Program-made: the position numbers and the translations under genes
The notes under the pieces: model-generated
Seen by the model: the letters and a program-made list of their open reading frames with translations, nothing else
The model's database searches: none
Told to the model about the DNA's origin: nothing
In this document: positions 11,637 through 20,719 of the stretch, one piece after another
Position numbering within the stretch: the stretch's first letter is position 1
How the letters are laid out: each line of letters opens with the position of its first letter
Assembly: GCA_963575745.1 (NCBI GenBank)
Contig: CAUYUJ010020170.1
Location: 896,513-960,512 of the forward strand
Length of the DNA stretch: 64,000 nt
Direction of reading: 5' to 3'
Origin: Prorocentrum cordatum
Lineage: Eukaryota > Sar > Dinophyceae > Prorocentrales > Prorocentraceae

Positions 11637-12060
11637 CCTGTTAATAACTAAGTTATAAGTAAGTTATAGCTAAGTTATAACTAAGTTAAAACTAAATTAT
11701 AAATTGGCGCGTTTAATCGTGACTGACAGCGTCTGAGTTATAACTCAACCTCTAATACCTTATTAGAGCTCGTTGATTTACTAAAAAAAAAACACTTAAG
11801 AGGTTTAATTATAAGTCGGGTTATAACCAAGTTAAGTGACTTATACTTAACTCAATTAGCCCTGAACTCTTCCACTTAGTAATTGAGTTATAATCAAATT
11901 ATAAGTCGACTTAGCTAAGTCGACCTAACTCGACTTGCTAAGTCGACCTAAGTCGAGTTAGCTAAGTCGAGCGTTCGAGTTACTAAGTCGACGTAGTTCG
12001 ACTTACTGAGTCGAACTGTTTCGACTTATAAGCCGACGATTTCAACTTATGTTTAATCGT
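11637..12060. repeat. Left subterminal array of TCGA/TTATAA palindromes
   Basis: A+T-rich, in sharp contrast to the flanks. It first carries AACTAAGTTATAAGT-type repeats (to about 11840), then AGTCGACTTAG, CTAAGTCGA and GTCGAGTTAGC-type repeats (11900-12050). The same motifs fill the right subterminal region. In many transposons such arrays bind transposase; that role is inferred here. Confidence 0.85.
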
Positions 12061-13171
12061 TTAACATAGTTTTGTAAAAATGATTAAGAACGGTTTTTAA
12101 CATGTTTGCGGCACCTGGCCATCCACAACACCAACGAACATGTTGAGAACTTGTGATCCAGATTTTGCTCTGGTAACAAAAGAGTGTTTGTTCTGGATCC
12201 ACCGACAACGACATAATTTTGAAATAATGGTGCTCTGGCTTTTGTCTGGTAACATGTACACTAACAGTCAAGACCCTAGAACTCTCATCAAAATGCAAGG
12301 CGGCTCGGCTCGAAGCTTATATTTTTTATGTTCCAAAAGTATGGGCGATGTGTGAAATGCCAATATCTACATCGTAAGCGTACGTCGTAATCGTATCTAG
12401 CGCGCGTTACGCCCTCCACCTTGCGCCTGGTTGCGGGCGCGGTTGCGGTTGCGGCGGCGCCCCTCAGCACGCGCTTCGCCATCTGGCGGGCGACGGGCAG
12501 GGGGGGGGGGGGGGGGGGCGGGGGGAGTGGGGGAGGGAGGAGGGAGGAGGAGAAGGAGGAGGTACTATGTGCATGTATGTACTATATATATATGTACTAT
12601 GGGCATACCGTATAATATGCATGTGCATTATAGATGCATGTGTTGGAGGGAAGACCAATGGATGCAAGGGGAAGAGGACGGGGCGGTGCACGGGTGCGCG
12701 AAGATAATCGCCTCTCTCGGGTCGCGGCCTGGGCTGGAGAGCGGCCCTTGTCTTAGGCGGCCTCGCGTCGGGGGAGGGGGGGGGGGGGGGGGGGGGGGGG
12801 TCCCCCTCCTCCTCCTCCTCCCATCGCCCTCCTCCTCCTCATCCTCCCCCTCCTCCTCCCTCCTCGAAGACGACGACTACGGCGACGACGAAAATGGGGA
12901 AGGGGAGTGGAGGATGATGCAATGCATGATGAGGAAGAATGAGCGACGGAGGAAGAGAAGGGGGCGGCTTCGACAGTCGACTTTTTTTGTTCGACAGTCG
13001 ATTTGTGGTTTTTTTTTTCGACAATCGATTTTTTGTGTAGTATTTTTTCAGCTACGCGCCCCTGTCATGATAGTAAGGCACGATGATCTTCACGGTCGAT
13101 GGTGGAATGCGCAAGTATACAACGGGCTTGACAATCGACGTCGGGTCCAAGAACACGTCTGGCGTCGCCGA
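12061..13171. other. Non-coding left interior of giant element
   Basis: Contains poly-G runs (12500-12518 and 12775-12800), GGA and TCC tracts, and an alternating TATG/TGCA spacer at 12560-12640. A cluster of GACAGTCGA or GACAATCGA motifs separated by T-runs lies at 12975-13035. No gene is supported. Confidence 0.6.
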
Positions 13172-15070
13172 TTAATCCCAGATGGTCCAAGTCCCAGGGT
13201 CCACAGCGGTAGCCTCCCGCACGTGGACTGTGATGAAATCGCCCATCGCATAGAACAACACAACTCTACCTAGACGAAGTGCACCGCCAGTGCGGATGAG
13301 CACGTAGTCGTCCCTCTTCACGCCACCACACTTCAACGCAGCCGCTGTAGACGTATCCATCTGGATGCCTGCGATATCGAGTTTACGTCGCTTCGACGTC
13401 GATATATACTGCTCGTCGAACTGGAACCACCCCTCGACAACGTCTTGAGCGTAACAGTTTAAATATCCAAACGTTGTCGTGTGCTCGACCTGGTTGTAAA
13501 CATGTACCACGGTCGTCTTCACGTCTTTGTGTTTCCGTTCTGGCGCAAAGCACGAAATCACCCTACCCAGTCGCAGTAGGTCGTCGGGCACGTGCACCAA
13601 ATGATGAAACTTCACCTTGATAAACGTATGGTACAGTTGGCGAAACAGCACCGCGTGCTCTGCAATGGCACCCGAAAGCGTGGCGTGCAATGCGCCCGTC
13701 ATATCGCCCTCTCCTGATAGGAGCCCCAACATGAACGTTAACAGCTGGAACCATCGAACGTGGTCCGCGGGGCGGACAGAGCACCTGTCCCGAAGAAGTG
13801 CCAGCAACAATGGGCAAAGTCCGAGAACGCCGCTCGCAAACAGCTTCACGTGGTCGTTCGCTATGAAGTTCTCCGTGAACCACTCTGGCTTGGGAGGTGA
13901 CGCGGTCAACTTGGGATGGATGTACAAGCGTGCGTAGGCGGCAATCTCATACATATCGATATTCGACCTCTTCAAACACGATGTGAGCGCCGCAATCTGA
14001 AGCCCCGCAACGCCATGCGATACCAGGGTGTGTTGCCGATCCCTGGTGTAATTACTCACGGGGCGCAGCACGCTTCTCAAACGAGGATCGCACAGCATCC
14101 CATGCTCATTATAACTAATGCCCAGCTTCGTTTCGAGCGCCTCCACCTTCGACGACGATATCTGCCCGACCTGCGATACCAAGATCTCGTGCATTCTCCA
14201 GAACGTGTCGTCGTCCAGCTGCTTGAGCTTCGATTTATCTACGCAGTCCAGTCCGACGGTGTACTGGCCGTCGGCGTAGCCAGTCTTGTGGATAAAGTTC
14301 ACCACGTTCATGCACGAGATGCATGGTTTCAGCCCTGCCGCCCCTTTAATGGCCAAGAACTCTTTGTGGCCTTTTTCATCGGCCATAAAACCGACCAGGC
14401 GAGCACGAAACGCCCGCACGGCACTCCCATGGGGAACTACAAAGCCGCGCGTGAAGCTATGAGGCCCGTCAACGAACATGGCGACGAGAATCTGCTTCAA
14501 GAGGTCGCTCACTCCCCCAGAATTTCTCTCCACCAGCCTGGTGCGAACCCCGCCCAGGCAAAACCAGCCCCCCGTTCTATGGAGGAGCCAGCCTGGTAGC
14601 TCCAGAAAGGTGTAATAAAAATTCCACAACTGGCGCCCAACATCAGATCTCAAAGGGTTGCCTGGCGTCATCTCGTCACCGTAAAACACCAAGCTACAAG
14701 TACACAAAGGTGCCTTGTCGAGCGCAGCAGACAGCATATTGGCCAACGTTTCGCTGATAGTCGACATATAGTGCAGAAGCGCAAATGGGTGTACATATTC
14801 CCACGGCCCGATGCCTGGGACATCCAGTGTCTGCACGACAGGTCCGTATGGCGTCCTCGCGCGGCCATGCATCTCCGCTGCTATCCTGCACTGGCGTAGC
14901 TCATCTCGTCCTCCGAGCTCCTCGTCCCTAAGCATGCCTTTCCTATTCAGCGTCTGCAGGATGCGGGCGACGCTCGCCTTCGAACCCCGCGAAGTGGCCA
15001 GAAGCTCCGACCGCAACTGCATCCTCGTCTCATCATCGATGTCGATCGTGGCGGGTGCGCCCCGCTTCAT
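13172..15070 (-). CDS. Transposase-like protein (DDE-type, putative)
   Basis: A 632-residue intronless frame. I start at the ATG at 15070 (MKRGAPATIDID) because the longer frame upstream reads only the TATG/TGCA microsatellite. Visible motifs: YGDEMTPGN (130-138); FMADEKGHKEF (228-238) followed by a CxxC at 250-253; and KFHHLVHVPD (487-496) with CFAPERKHKDVK (507-518) behind it. Acidic residue, then D plus CxxC, then an HLP-like block with an ER pair, is the order seen in CACTA/Plavaka-like and related DDE transposases. By that comparison D132, D231 and E511 are candidate catalytic residues. Proteins with the GDEMTPGN-type motif are, as I recall, numerous in dinoflagellates and uncharacterised. 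It is the leftmost gene of the element, and would act in the nucleus on the terminal repeats. Confidence 0.75.
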   Translation of the reverse strand: MKRGAPATIDIDDETRMQLRSELLATSRGSKASVARILQTLNRKGMLRDEELGGRDELRQCRIAAEMHGRARTPYGPVVQTLDVPGIGPWEYVHPFALLHYMSTISETLANMLSAALDKAPLCTCSLVFYGDEMTPGNPLRSDVGRQLWNFYYTFLELPGWLLHRTGGWFCLGGVRTRLVERNSGGVSDLLKQILVAMFVDGPHSFTRGFVVPHGSAVRAFRARLVGFMADEKGHKEFLAIKGAAGLKPCISCMNVVNFIHKTGYADGQYTVGLDCVDKSKLKQLDDDTFWRMHEILVSQVGQISSSKVEALETKLGISYNEHGMLCDPRLRSVLRPVSNYTRDRQHTLVSHGVAGLQIAALTSCLKRSNIDMYEIAAYARLYIHPKLTASPPKPEWFTENFIANDHVKLFASGVLGLCPLLLALLRDRCSVRPADHVRWFQLLTFMLGLLSGEGDMTGALHATLSGAIAEHAVLFRQLYHTFIKVKFHHLVHVPDDLLRLGRVISCFAPERKHKDVKTTVVHVYNQVEHTTTFGYLNCYAQDVVEGWFQFDEQYISTSKRRKLDIAGIQMDTSTAAALKCGGVKRDDYVLIRTGGALRLGRVVLFYAMGDFITVHVREATAVDPGTWTIWD

Positions 15071-15164
15071 GTTCGCAACACTGAATCTGAAACGGCTGTG
15101 GAAGAATGGCGATGGCGATGACGACGGCTGCGATGGTATTAGAGACTGCGCGTGAGAATGCATA

Positions 15165-15355
15165 TATGCATGGTGAATGCAAGACGTTGCTGTGTACATA
15201 TTTATATGTGTATGTATATGCATGTATGTATGTATGCGTGTACGCATGTATGCATGCATGTGTATATGTATGTATGTGTATATGCATATATGTATGCATG
15301 CATGCGCGTTTGTATATCTATATATGTATGTATATGCACACGTGTCGACATCGAT
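15165..15355. repeat. TATG/TGCA alternating spacer upstream of transposase
   Basis: Alternating purine-pyrimidine tetranucleotides (TATG, TGCA, GTAT) directly 5' of the transposase-like gene. Similar tracts occupy 12560-12640, 24000-24095 and 28795-28960, in each case between genes of the element. Confidence 0.8.
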
Positions 15356-15626
15356 GCGCATCCCTCGCGCGCGCAGCGGTGCGCGTTTTCGGAAGGAGGG
15401 CGAAACGTTGTCGCGCCCTGGTGCACCTTGGCAAGCTACCTTCGGCATGCCGCAACACACACTTGCACAGGCGCAGAGAATGATGGCAGACACAGGGCCG
15501 CAAGTGAAGTCCCGCATTCACGCGACTCGAAGCGGATGACGGGTCGCGATGGGAGGGGACGGGGCCTGCTTATCCGAGCGGGAAAGGGGGATCCGAGACG
15601 ATGCCGTCTGTCGGCAAACGCCCCCA

Positions 15627-15925
15627 TGGTAGCTCCAGAAAGGTTTAATACAATTCCACAGCATGCGCCCAGCATCAGATCTCGAACGTCGGCATTCGAT
15701 TTACGATTTCGATGTGATGGTACTTTCGCAAAGCAGATCACACACATCGTGCGTATTTGTGTCGCTCTGAGGCGGCTTGCAAAACTGGCGCACAACACTT
15801 GCTGGGCGAACTCGACACACCTGCACATCACTTCCATTGGGCACTATATTATACAAAGCCGTGTGTGAAAATCTGAGGCCCGTCAACATGACGACGATAA
15901 TATGCTTCAAGAGGGCGCTCAGTCC
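15627..15925 (-). pseudogene. Scrambled relic of a second transposase copy
   Basis: Two pieces of the neighbouring transposase gene recur here. 15627-15683 matches 14594-14651 (TGGTAGCTCCAGAAAGGT then AATTCCACA and CATCAGATCTC). 15855-15925 matches 14441-14512 (AAAGCCG, GAGGCCCGTCAAC, TGCTTCAAGAG). Minus-strand peptides such as LLKHIIVVM echo LLKQILVAM of the intact protein. The order of the two pieces is reversed relative to the intact gene, so this is not a simple tandem duplication but remnants of at least one older copy that was rearranged. Confidence 0.75.
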
Positions 15926-16758
15926 GAGTCCTCCTCAGCCGCTGCCTGCACAGCCGCTGCCGCGCGCCTCGAGGCCCGATGCTGGTCTCGCGTCCGCGCG
16001 TCGTCGCTGGCGGGTCCATCGCACTCGGCGTCTTCGTCACCGTCTCCACCTTCGCCACCTCCACTGTCCTCCTCTTCCTCATCCTCATAGTCGCCCTGGA
16101 ACATACCGCTATCGCTGTCCTCGCCCTTCTCCTCGGAGGGCGAGGTGAACCCCGACCCCTGTTCGATGCATATCTTTCGCTCCAAGCGCCGAACTTTGCT
16201 CCGAATCTCCCTGATGCGATTCATGGTCTCCGCGTGGCGAGCCATCGCGAGAGCCTCCAGCGCCTCGATTCTGGCCAACACCTCCCCGAGCCCTCCCCCC
16301 TTTCCCCCGCCCTCCCCCCTACCCCTCTTCTCCCTCTTCCCCCCTCCCCTCCCTCTTCCACCCTCATCCCTCTACCAACCTCCCAGCCCCTCCTCGCGCA
16401 TGGGATCAGCCGAGGCGCTCGCCATGCCCCCCTGCGGCGCGGGGGCCTGCACTTCTGCTAGACGTAGTGCGTCAAGCCTTTGAACTGGAGTCAGCTCTCC
16501 GCTCGGGCCTAAAGCAACGGATATCGATGTCGATGTTTCTATCGAGTTCGATGTCTCGACTGGCGTCGATGTCGATGCTTTTATCGATGTCGATTTCTTG
16601 CACCACAAAGCCCCCATCTCAATGCTGGCCGATGGGCTTTCCGACGGACGGAGCTCGACCGCGGGGCGCGCTGGCAAACCGGCCATAGGAGATATATCTT
16701 TGCCTCGGGGCTCCTCCATCCTCATTCCTCCATCCTCCATCTCCCCCTCCACTCTCAA
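15919..16758 (-). CDS. Putative coiled-coil acidic protein, two exons
   Basis: Two minus-strand frames in the same phase are separated by a G/A-rich (minus strand) low-complexity gap at about 16285-16380. The upstream part (16758-16375) is Ser/Thr-rich with LTPVQRLDALRLAEVQ near its end. The downstream part (16281-15919) has a heptad-like helix (LARIEALEALAMARHAETMN, then RIREIRSKVRRLERKI), followed by an acidic tail rich in E, D and G. An intron in the gap is likely because the frame meets a TAG at 16372, but I could not find a pair of sites in phase. The protein family is not recognised; a short basic coiled coil with an acidic tail suggests a binding or oligomerising role. The exact start is uncertain. 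Confidence 0.45.
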
Positions 16759-17071
16759 TCACCCATCCCCCTCCTCCTCCTTCATGGTGATGGTGGCGAT
16801 GATGATGATGGCGATGATGCTGCAGACGGTGATGAGGAAGATGGTGATGATGATGACGATGATGATATTGTGTTTTGTTCAAAGCGCGTGCCATACATCC
16901 CCAGCACATTCTTTCATCGTGGGCGTCGATGTCGATGCGCGCGGTTACCCACGCCACCTCGGTATCGCTGGCATCAAACCACACCGCCCAGCATATTGAA
17001 AGACACGCTCCGTCGTCGATATCGATTGCGCCGTCAGTGGCGTGCTGATCGCACTACATGCGAGATTGCAC

Positions 17072-17722
17072 CTACGAAAAGAAACGCCTCATGCCTTTGC
17101 GCTTATGCATTGGCTTAGCTGGAGGCATGCTCTGCAAATCCAAAGCGCACAACAAGGCGCTGCACTTCTTGATGTCGAGCTTCATTCCGAGATCATCCTC
17201 ATCCCGCTGGTGGTTTTTCAGCATGACCATAGAGCGCACACGGCTACAATAGAAGCACGCGTCGTCCTTCCCATCATCGTCCTTCTTGCACTTGCACCCC
17301 GCCTTCACGTGGCGCCTCAAGAAGTGGTTCCTCAGCTCCTTGCGGTACCAGAGCGCGCCCCAGTACTGCGGGTATAAGATGCCGTCCTCGTCAGCCCGCT
17401 GCTTTATCTGCACCAACTTCCACGGCGTGGGCCCCTCCAGGTACGGCACCATCTTGACGGCCTTCATCGGGTGGAACTGCACCTTCTTTTCCATGTCGCC
17501 AGCGGGCTTGGCGGGCTTGTATTTCTTCAGCGCTGGCTGGAGGCCGAGCTCGTCATCGCTCAAGTCCATGCTCGGGCTGAGCGCGAAGCTCGGTGGAGTG
17601 AGCGCTCCCCGCATGACCTCGTCCCTCGGCGGGAACGGCATCATATTCTCCAGGCCTGGCGGGAGCGGAAACTGCAGGTGCGGGGCCGTCTCCGTCTGCG
17701 CTGCATAACTGGTGAAGGACAT
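17072..17722 (-). CDS. Cysteine-rich dinoflagellate-type protein
   Basis: 216 codons from the ATG at 17722 (MSFTSYAAQ). A relict spliced leader (17796-17809) lies about 75 bp upstream, which favours this start over an in-frame ATG at 17788. The N-terminal third is Pro-rich. The middle has a WKLVQIKQRADEDG block and YWGALWYRKELRNHFLRRHV. It is followed by CKCKKDDDGKDDACFYC, a CxC then CxxC pattern that could bind zinc, and a basic C-terminus. I know similar proteins only as uncharacterised dinoflagellate sequences. It is a minus-strand member of the element gene set, between the coiled-coil gene and the Lys/Ala-repeat gene. Function is unknown; nucleic-acid binding is a guess from the basic Cys-rich block. 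Confidence 0.65.
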   Translation of the reverse strand: MSFTSYAAQTETAPHLQFPLPPGLENMMPFPPRDEVMRGALTPPSFALSPSMDLSDDELGLQPALKKYKPAKPAGDMEKKVQFHPMKAVKMVPYLEGPTPWKLVQIKQRADEDGILYPQYWGALWYRKELRNHFLRRHVKAGCKCKKDDDGKDDACFYCSRVRSMVMLKNHQRDEDDLGMKLDIKKCSALLCALDLQSMPPAKPMHKRKGMRRFFS

Positions 17723-17795
17723 CGGCACTAACTGCAAGGATCGATAGGCGATTGCGAGTCTACGTGGGCTTCGATCGTCGACGTACAACTGTAAC

Positions 17796-17809
17796 GAGCC
17801 AAAATGGCT
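17796..17809 (-). other. Relict trans-spliced leader
   Basis: On the minus strand these bases read AGCCATTTTGGCTC, a 14/14 match to the core of the dinoflagellate spliced leader (which ends GCCATTTTGGCTCAAG). The flanking leader bases have diverged (CCCC before, GTT after). It sits 5' of the gene at 17072-17722 on the coding strand. Such embedded leaders are established as marks of genes that passed through a trans-spliced mRNA and returned to the genome. Confidence 0.75.
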
Positions 17810-18477
17810 GGGGAGGCCGCGCTAGACGATACAGGGGGCGGCCTCGGAGTAGAGTGAGAATGAGATCGTAATGTAGGATGGTATACCATGATAGTAGAGC
17901 ACGCCACGATGTACGATAATCGAATACCTTTATGAGCTCGTCCCATCTTCGGCTCCAGGCTTCCTATATCTACTCTCTACTATCTTACTCTCACTCCACA
18001 ATCGTTTACTGTGTTACTGCGGAGGAGAGAGAGAAAGAGAGAGAGAGAGAGAAATAAAGAAATAACACAATGGATTTGTTCGGTTCACATTGAGGCAGTC
18101 AGAAGGGCGTCGCTCCCAATGACGCGCTGCGTGCAGACACCTATGGCGACATCGATCTGAGTCCGTGTTGCCCGACGTCGATGGCTGGATAACGTCCCCG
18201 CGGCACATGCGAACCTGACCGTCTGCGAACTGAACGAAGAGATAACACGCGATGCAACTGCAAATGCAAACGCTGTTGCCCTACACCAGCGTAAAACAAT
18301 GCTCAGCTGAGCGGGGTCGCGCTCCAATCGTGACTTCACTACGACGAGCGCCACTCCGTAAACTTCGATATCGATATCTCTGCGAACAAAGCGATTGTAT
18401 CGGCGTGCCCTGCAGGGAGCGCTATGCCCAGCGTAGCGCACCACCTTAATTCGGAACTCGGAGCGCTGCTGCACCGC

Positions 18478-19530
18478 CTACCAGTGCCCCTTGTCACCGT
18501 CGATCCACTCGACCACAGCCTTCCACGCCTTCTTCTCGTCGCCGCCGTGCGCGCCCCAGGTCCCCCAACTGAACATCTTGTCCCAGACAACGCCCACCTT
18601 CTTGACCCGCCACTTGGAGTTCTTCTCGCCCGTATAGAAGGCATAATCCTTGTAATAGATGGGGGGCTGCTTCTTGAGCGCGGGTAGCGGGGGCGCCTTG
18701 GTCGACGTCGATGTTGGGCAGGCCTTGGCCTTGGCCTTGGCCTTGGCCTTGGCCTTGGCCTTGGCCTTGCCTTTGGCCTTGGCCTTGGCCTTGGCCTTGG
18801 CCTTAGCTGTGGCCTTGCCCTTGCCTCTCGTCGTCTCGGTCTCCTCCAACATCTTCTTGATGTACTCGTCGATCTCCTCCTGCCGTACCGCGGGCCCCCC
18901 GCTGGCAGCGGCGGGCTTCTTCATAGCTGGATGCTGCTCCTCATCGTCTTCGTCGCCATCGACTTCGGCGAGCGCGCGCTTCCTCGAAGCTTGGAGCGGC
19001 GGCGCCCCCGAGCCAGGATCCGGCACGGCGCCCTTTGGAGCGGGCGTCGTCGGCGGCTCGAGGGACCCTGCTGATGAGGTCCTCCGCAAGCCCGATGGGG
19101 GCTCATTCAAGAAGGTCAGCGGGATGTCGCCCTGCCGCGGACCCCCTCCTGCCGATGCGGTGCCCATGAGCTGGCCGAGCATGTTAACCATCGTGCTCAT
19201 CTGCTGCATGAATGCGTCCTGGTGCCTGCTGTTCGGGCTCGGGCGCTCGAACGGGACCGTGCTGCTGCTGCCCCCCGAGGGGTGCTCATATATTCCGTTC
19301 GTATTGCGGGCTTTCGTGATCTGCCCTGCTTGCAGGAGCAGGGCCTCGCTAAACTGAGGCTTGGGGGGCACGGAAGCCCCGAACACCTGCGGCTCGATCT
19401 CGACGAATTGCGACACAAGGAGGGGGTAGTTGCAGACAGACGATTGCGCCGAGCGCCTCGATGCACGTTTCTTCTTGATCTGCTCCTCTGGGCAGCACGC
19501 GACCCCCATCGGGCGCCCAGCCTCGAGCAT
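18478..19530 (-). CDS. Lys/Ala-repeat dinoflagellate-type protein
   Basis: 350 codons starting at MLEAGRPMG. The N-terminus has FVEIEPQVFGASVPPKPQFS then EALLLQAG. A Met/Gln-rich helix (FMQQMSTMVNMLGQLMG) follows, then a Pro/Ser linker, RKRALAEVDG and KKPAA motifs. Next comes a long (KA)n run encoded by GGCCTT repeats (18719-18812). The C-terminal ~60 residues are a compact Trp-rich block, with YYKDYAFYTGEKNSKWRVKK and WGTWG. Similar basic-repeat plus YYK...WRV proteins are familiar as uncharacterised dinoflagellate sequences. The (KA)n stretch resembles linker-histone-like tails, so DNA or RNA binding is plausible. No intron is needed to read it. Confidence 0.65.
   Translation of the reverse strand: MLEAGRPMGVACCPEEQIKKKRASRRSAQSSVCNYPLLVSQFVEIEPQVFGASVPPKPQFSEALLLQAGQITKARNTNGIYEHPSGGSSSTVPFERPSPNSRHQDAFMQQMSTMVNMLGQLMGTASAGGGPRQGDIPLTFLNEPPSGLRRTSSAGSLEPPTTPAPKGAVPDPGSGAPPLQASRKRALAEVDGDEDDEEQHPAMKKPAAASGGPAVRQEEIDEYIKKMLEETETTRGKGKATAKAKAKAKAKAKGKAKAKAKAKAKAKAKACPTSTSTKAPPLPALKKQPPIYYKDYAFYTGEKNSKWRVKKVGVVWDKMFSWGTWGAHGGDEKKAWKAVVEWIDGDKGHW
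18719..18812 (-). repeat. Coding GGCCTT hexanucleotide repeat
   Basis: Sixteen or so tandem GGCCTT units (AAGGCC on the coding strand) with few interruptions. They encode alternating Lys-Ala. The repeat stays in frame with the surrounding gene, so it is a tolerated or selected coding minisatellite. Confidence 0.9.
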
Positions 19531-19657
19531 GTAGCCCCGTGGGGTGCCCTAGGGGGGGCGGGGTCGTCTGGTTGAGGCCCCTGGATCGCCAACAAATTCA
19601 ATGCAAGGCGGGGCAACAACTTGAAAAAAGCTGGGTGAAAACCTTGGCCCGAAACAT

Positions 19658-19795
19658 GAGATGGCGATGTGGACGGAGAGGGAGGGGGCAGTGGGGATGG
19701 GGAGAGAACGAGAGTGTGGGTGATAGTGGTTACTCGATGTCGACACGTTCGGGGCCTCTCGATATCGACGTCGCCTCTTCCTCCTCCTCACCCAC
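19658..19795 (-). repeat. Duplicated gene 3' end, copy 1
   Basis: About 138 bp nearly identical to 22481-22612 in the same orientation. It covers the 3' untranslated sequence (GAGATGGCGATGTGGACGG, GGAGAGAACGAGAG) and the last ~25 codons of the gene at 19730-20479. That part encodes an acidic run followed by ISRGPERVDIE. Confidence 0.85.
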
Positions 19796-20479
19796 CTTCT
19801 CCCCCTGATCCTGCCCATATAACCCCCGACCCCGATGCTGAGACCTGGGCGCTCGATGCGGGGTCGCGCATTCGACGTCGAGTGCATGCGATGACGATGT
19901 CGAGTCCTTGAGCTGGTTCTTGTACTCGAACGCCTGCGCGGGCGTAGGCCCCCGACCCGCGGCGACCTCGCTCGCGACCACGAGGGCGGCCAAGCGAGGC
20001 ACCGTCTTCTGGTCGGGGTAGTGCAGGCCGAGGGCGTGCACGAAGTACTCGCCAACCTTATCGAGCTTCGCCTCGACCCCCAGGTGGGGGTCCTGTAGCA
20101 GCGCCCACATCTCCGTCGTCAGGTAGTGCTCTGGGTACTGGTGCGTCTGGTACTGCACGTTGAAGTTACGCCCGTCACGCTTGCCCGTCATGGCGATGTC
20201 CATCGTCACCGACTCCGTTACAGCAGTTATCAGCTCGCGCTTCTGGGCGGCCGTGAGGATGTCTGTCGCGTTGATGGCGTGTACGGTCTGAGTCGCGTCA
20301 TCCCTGGCGCAACCACCACGACGGACGATCATCTTCACGTGGACGACCTGGCGCTCGATCACCTGGGCCCGATCCGCATCCTCCATCTGGGCGGTCACCG
20401 CCCGCGCGAAGTCGACGACGCCCTTGAAGGTGGCGAGACGCGACGCCCTTGCGGTGGGTGCCGCCGCCGCGCTCGCCAT
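19730..20479 (-). CDS. Dinoflagellate-type protein with shared ISRGPE tail
   Basis: 249 codons from MASAAAAPTAR. The body has DFARAVTAQMEDADRAQVIE, then a helical stretch, then YPEHYLTTEMWALLQDPHLG, DKVGEYFVHALGLHYPDQKT and LAALVVASEVAAGRG. This matches the style of an uncharacterised dinoflagellate family with a TxxMWxxL...LGLxxPxxxT signature. The C-terminus ends EEEEATSISRGPERVDIE, almost the same as the end of the RapZ-C-like gene at 22547-23500. The tail and 3' flank are a duplicated module. A start 13 codons upstream is also open. Function is unknown. Confidence 0.6.
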   Translation of the reverse strand: MASAAAAPTARASRLATFKGVVDFARAVTAQMEDADRAQVIERQVVHVKMIVRRGGCARDDATQTVHAINATDILTAAQKRELITAVTESVTMDIAMTGKRDGRNFNVQYQTHQYPEHYLTTEMWALLQDPHLGVEAKLDKVGEYFVHALGLHYPDQKTVPRLAALVVASEVAAGRGPTPAQAFEYKNQLKDSTSSSHALDVECATPHRAPRSQHRGRGLYGQDQGEKVGEEEEEATSISRGPERVDIE

Positions 20480-20719
20480 GGCGATGACGATGCGGACGCG
20501 CTTCGATGTCGATTGCACCTATGCGCTACGAGCCCAAATGGTGACGGTAAGATGGCGATGCATAAGGCCCTGCCCCCTCCTCCAGGCCCTCCCCCATCTT
20601 CCAGCCCACCTCGTCCTGACCTCCCACGCGGCCCACGAGGCGCTGGGCGCGCCAGTTTGGGTGGCCCGATTCGCGACCACCTCGATCGCAGCCGACGTCG
20701 ATGGATGACGAGGTGATGG

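Noticed and set aside
15032-15517. N-terminal extension of the transposase-like frame to 15517
   Set aside because: The extra 149 codons translate a TATG/TGCA microsatellite (Tyr/His/Met/Ile runs). The ATG at 15070 gives a normal N-terminus.
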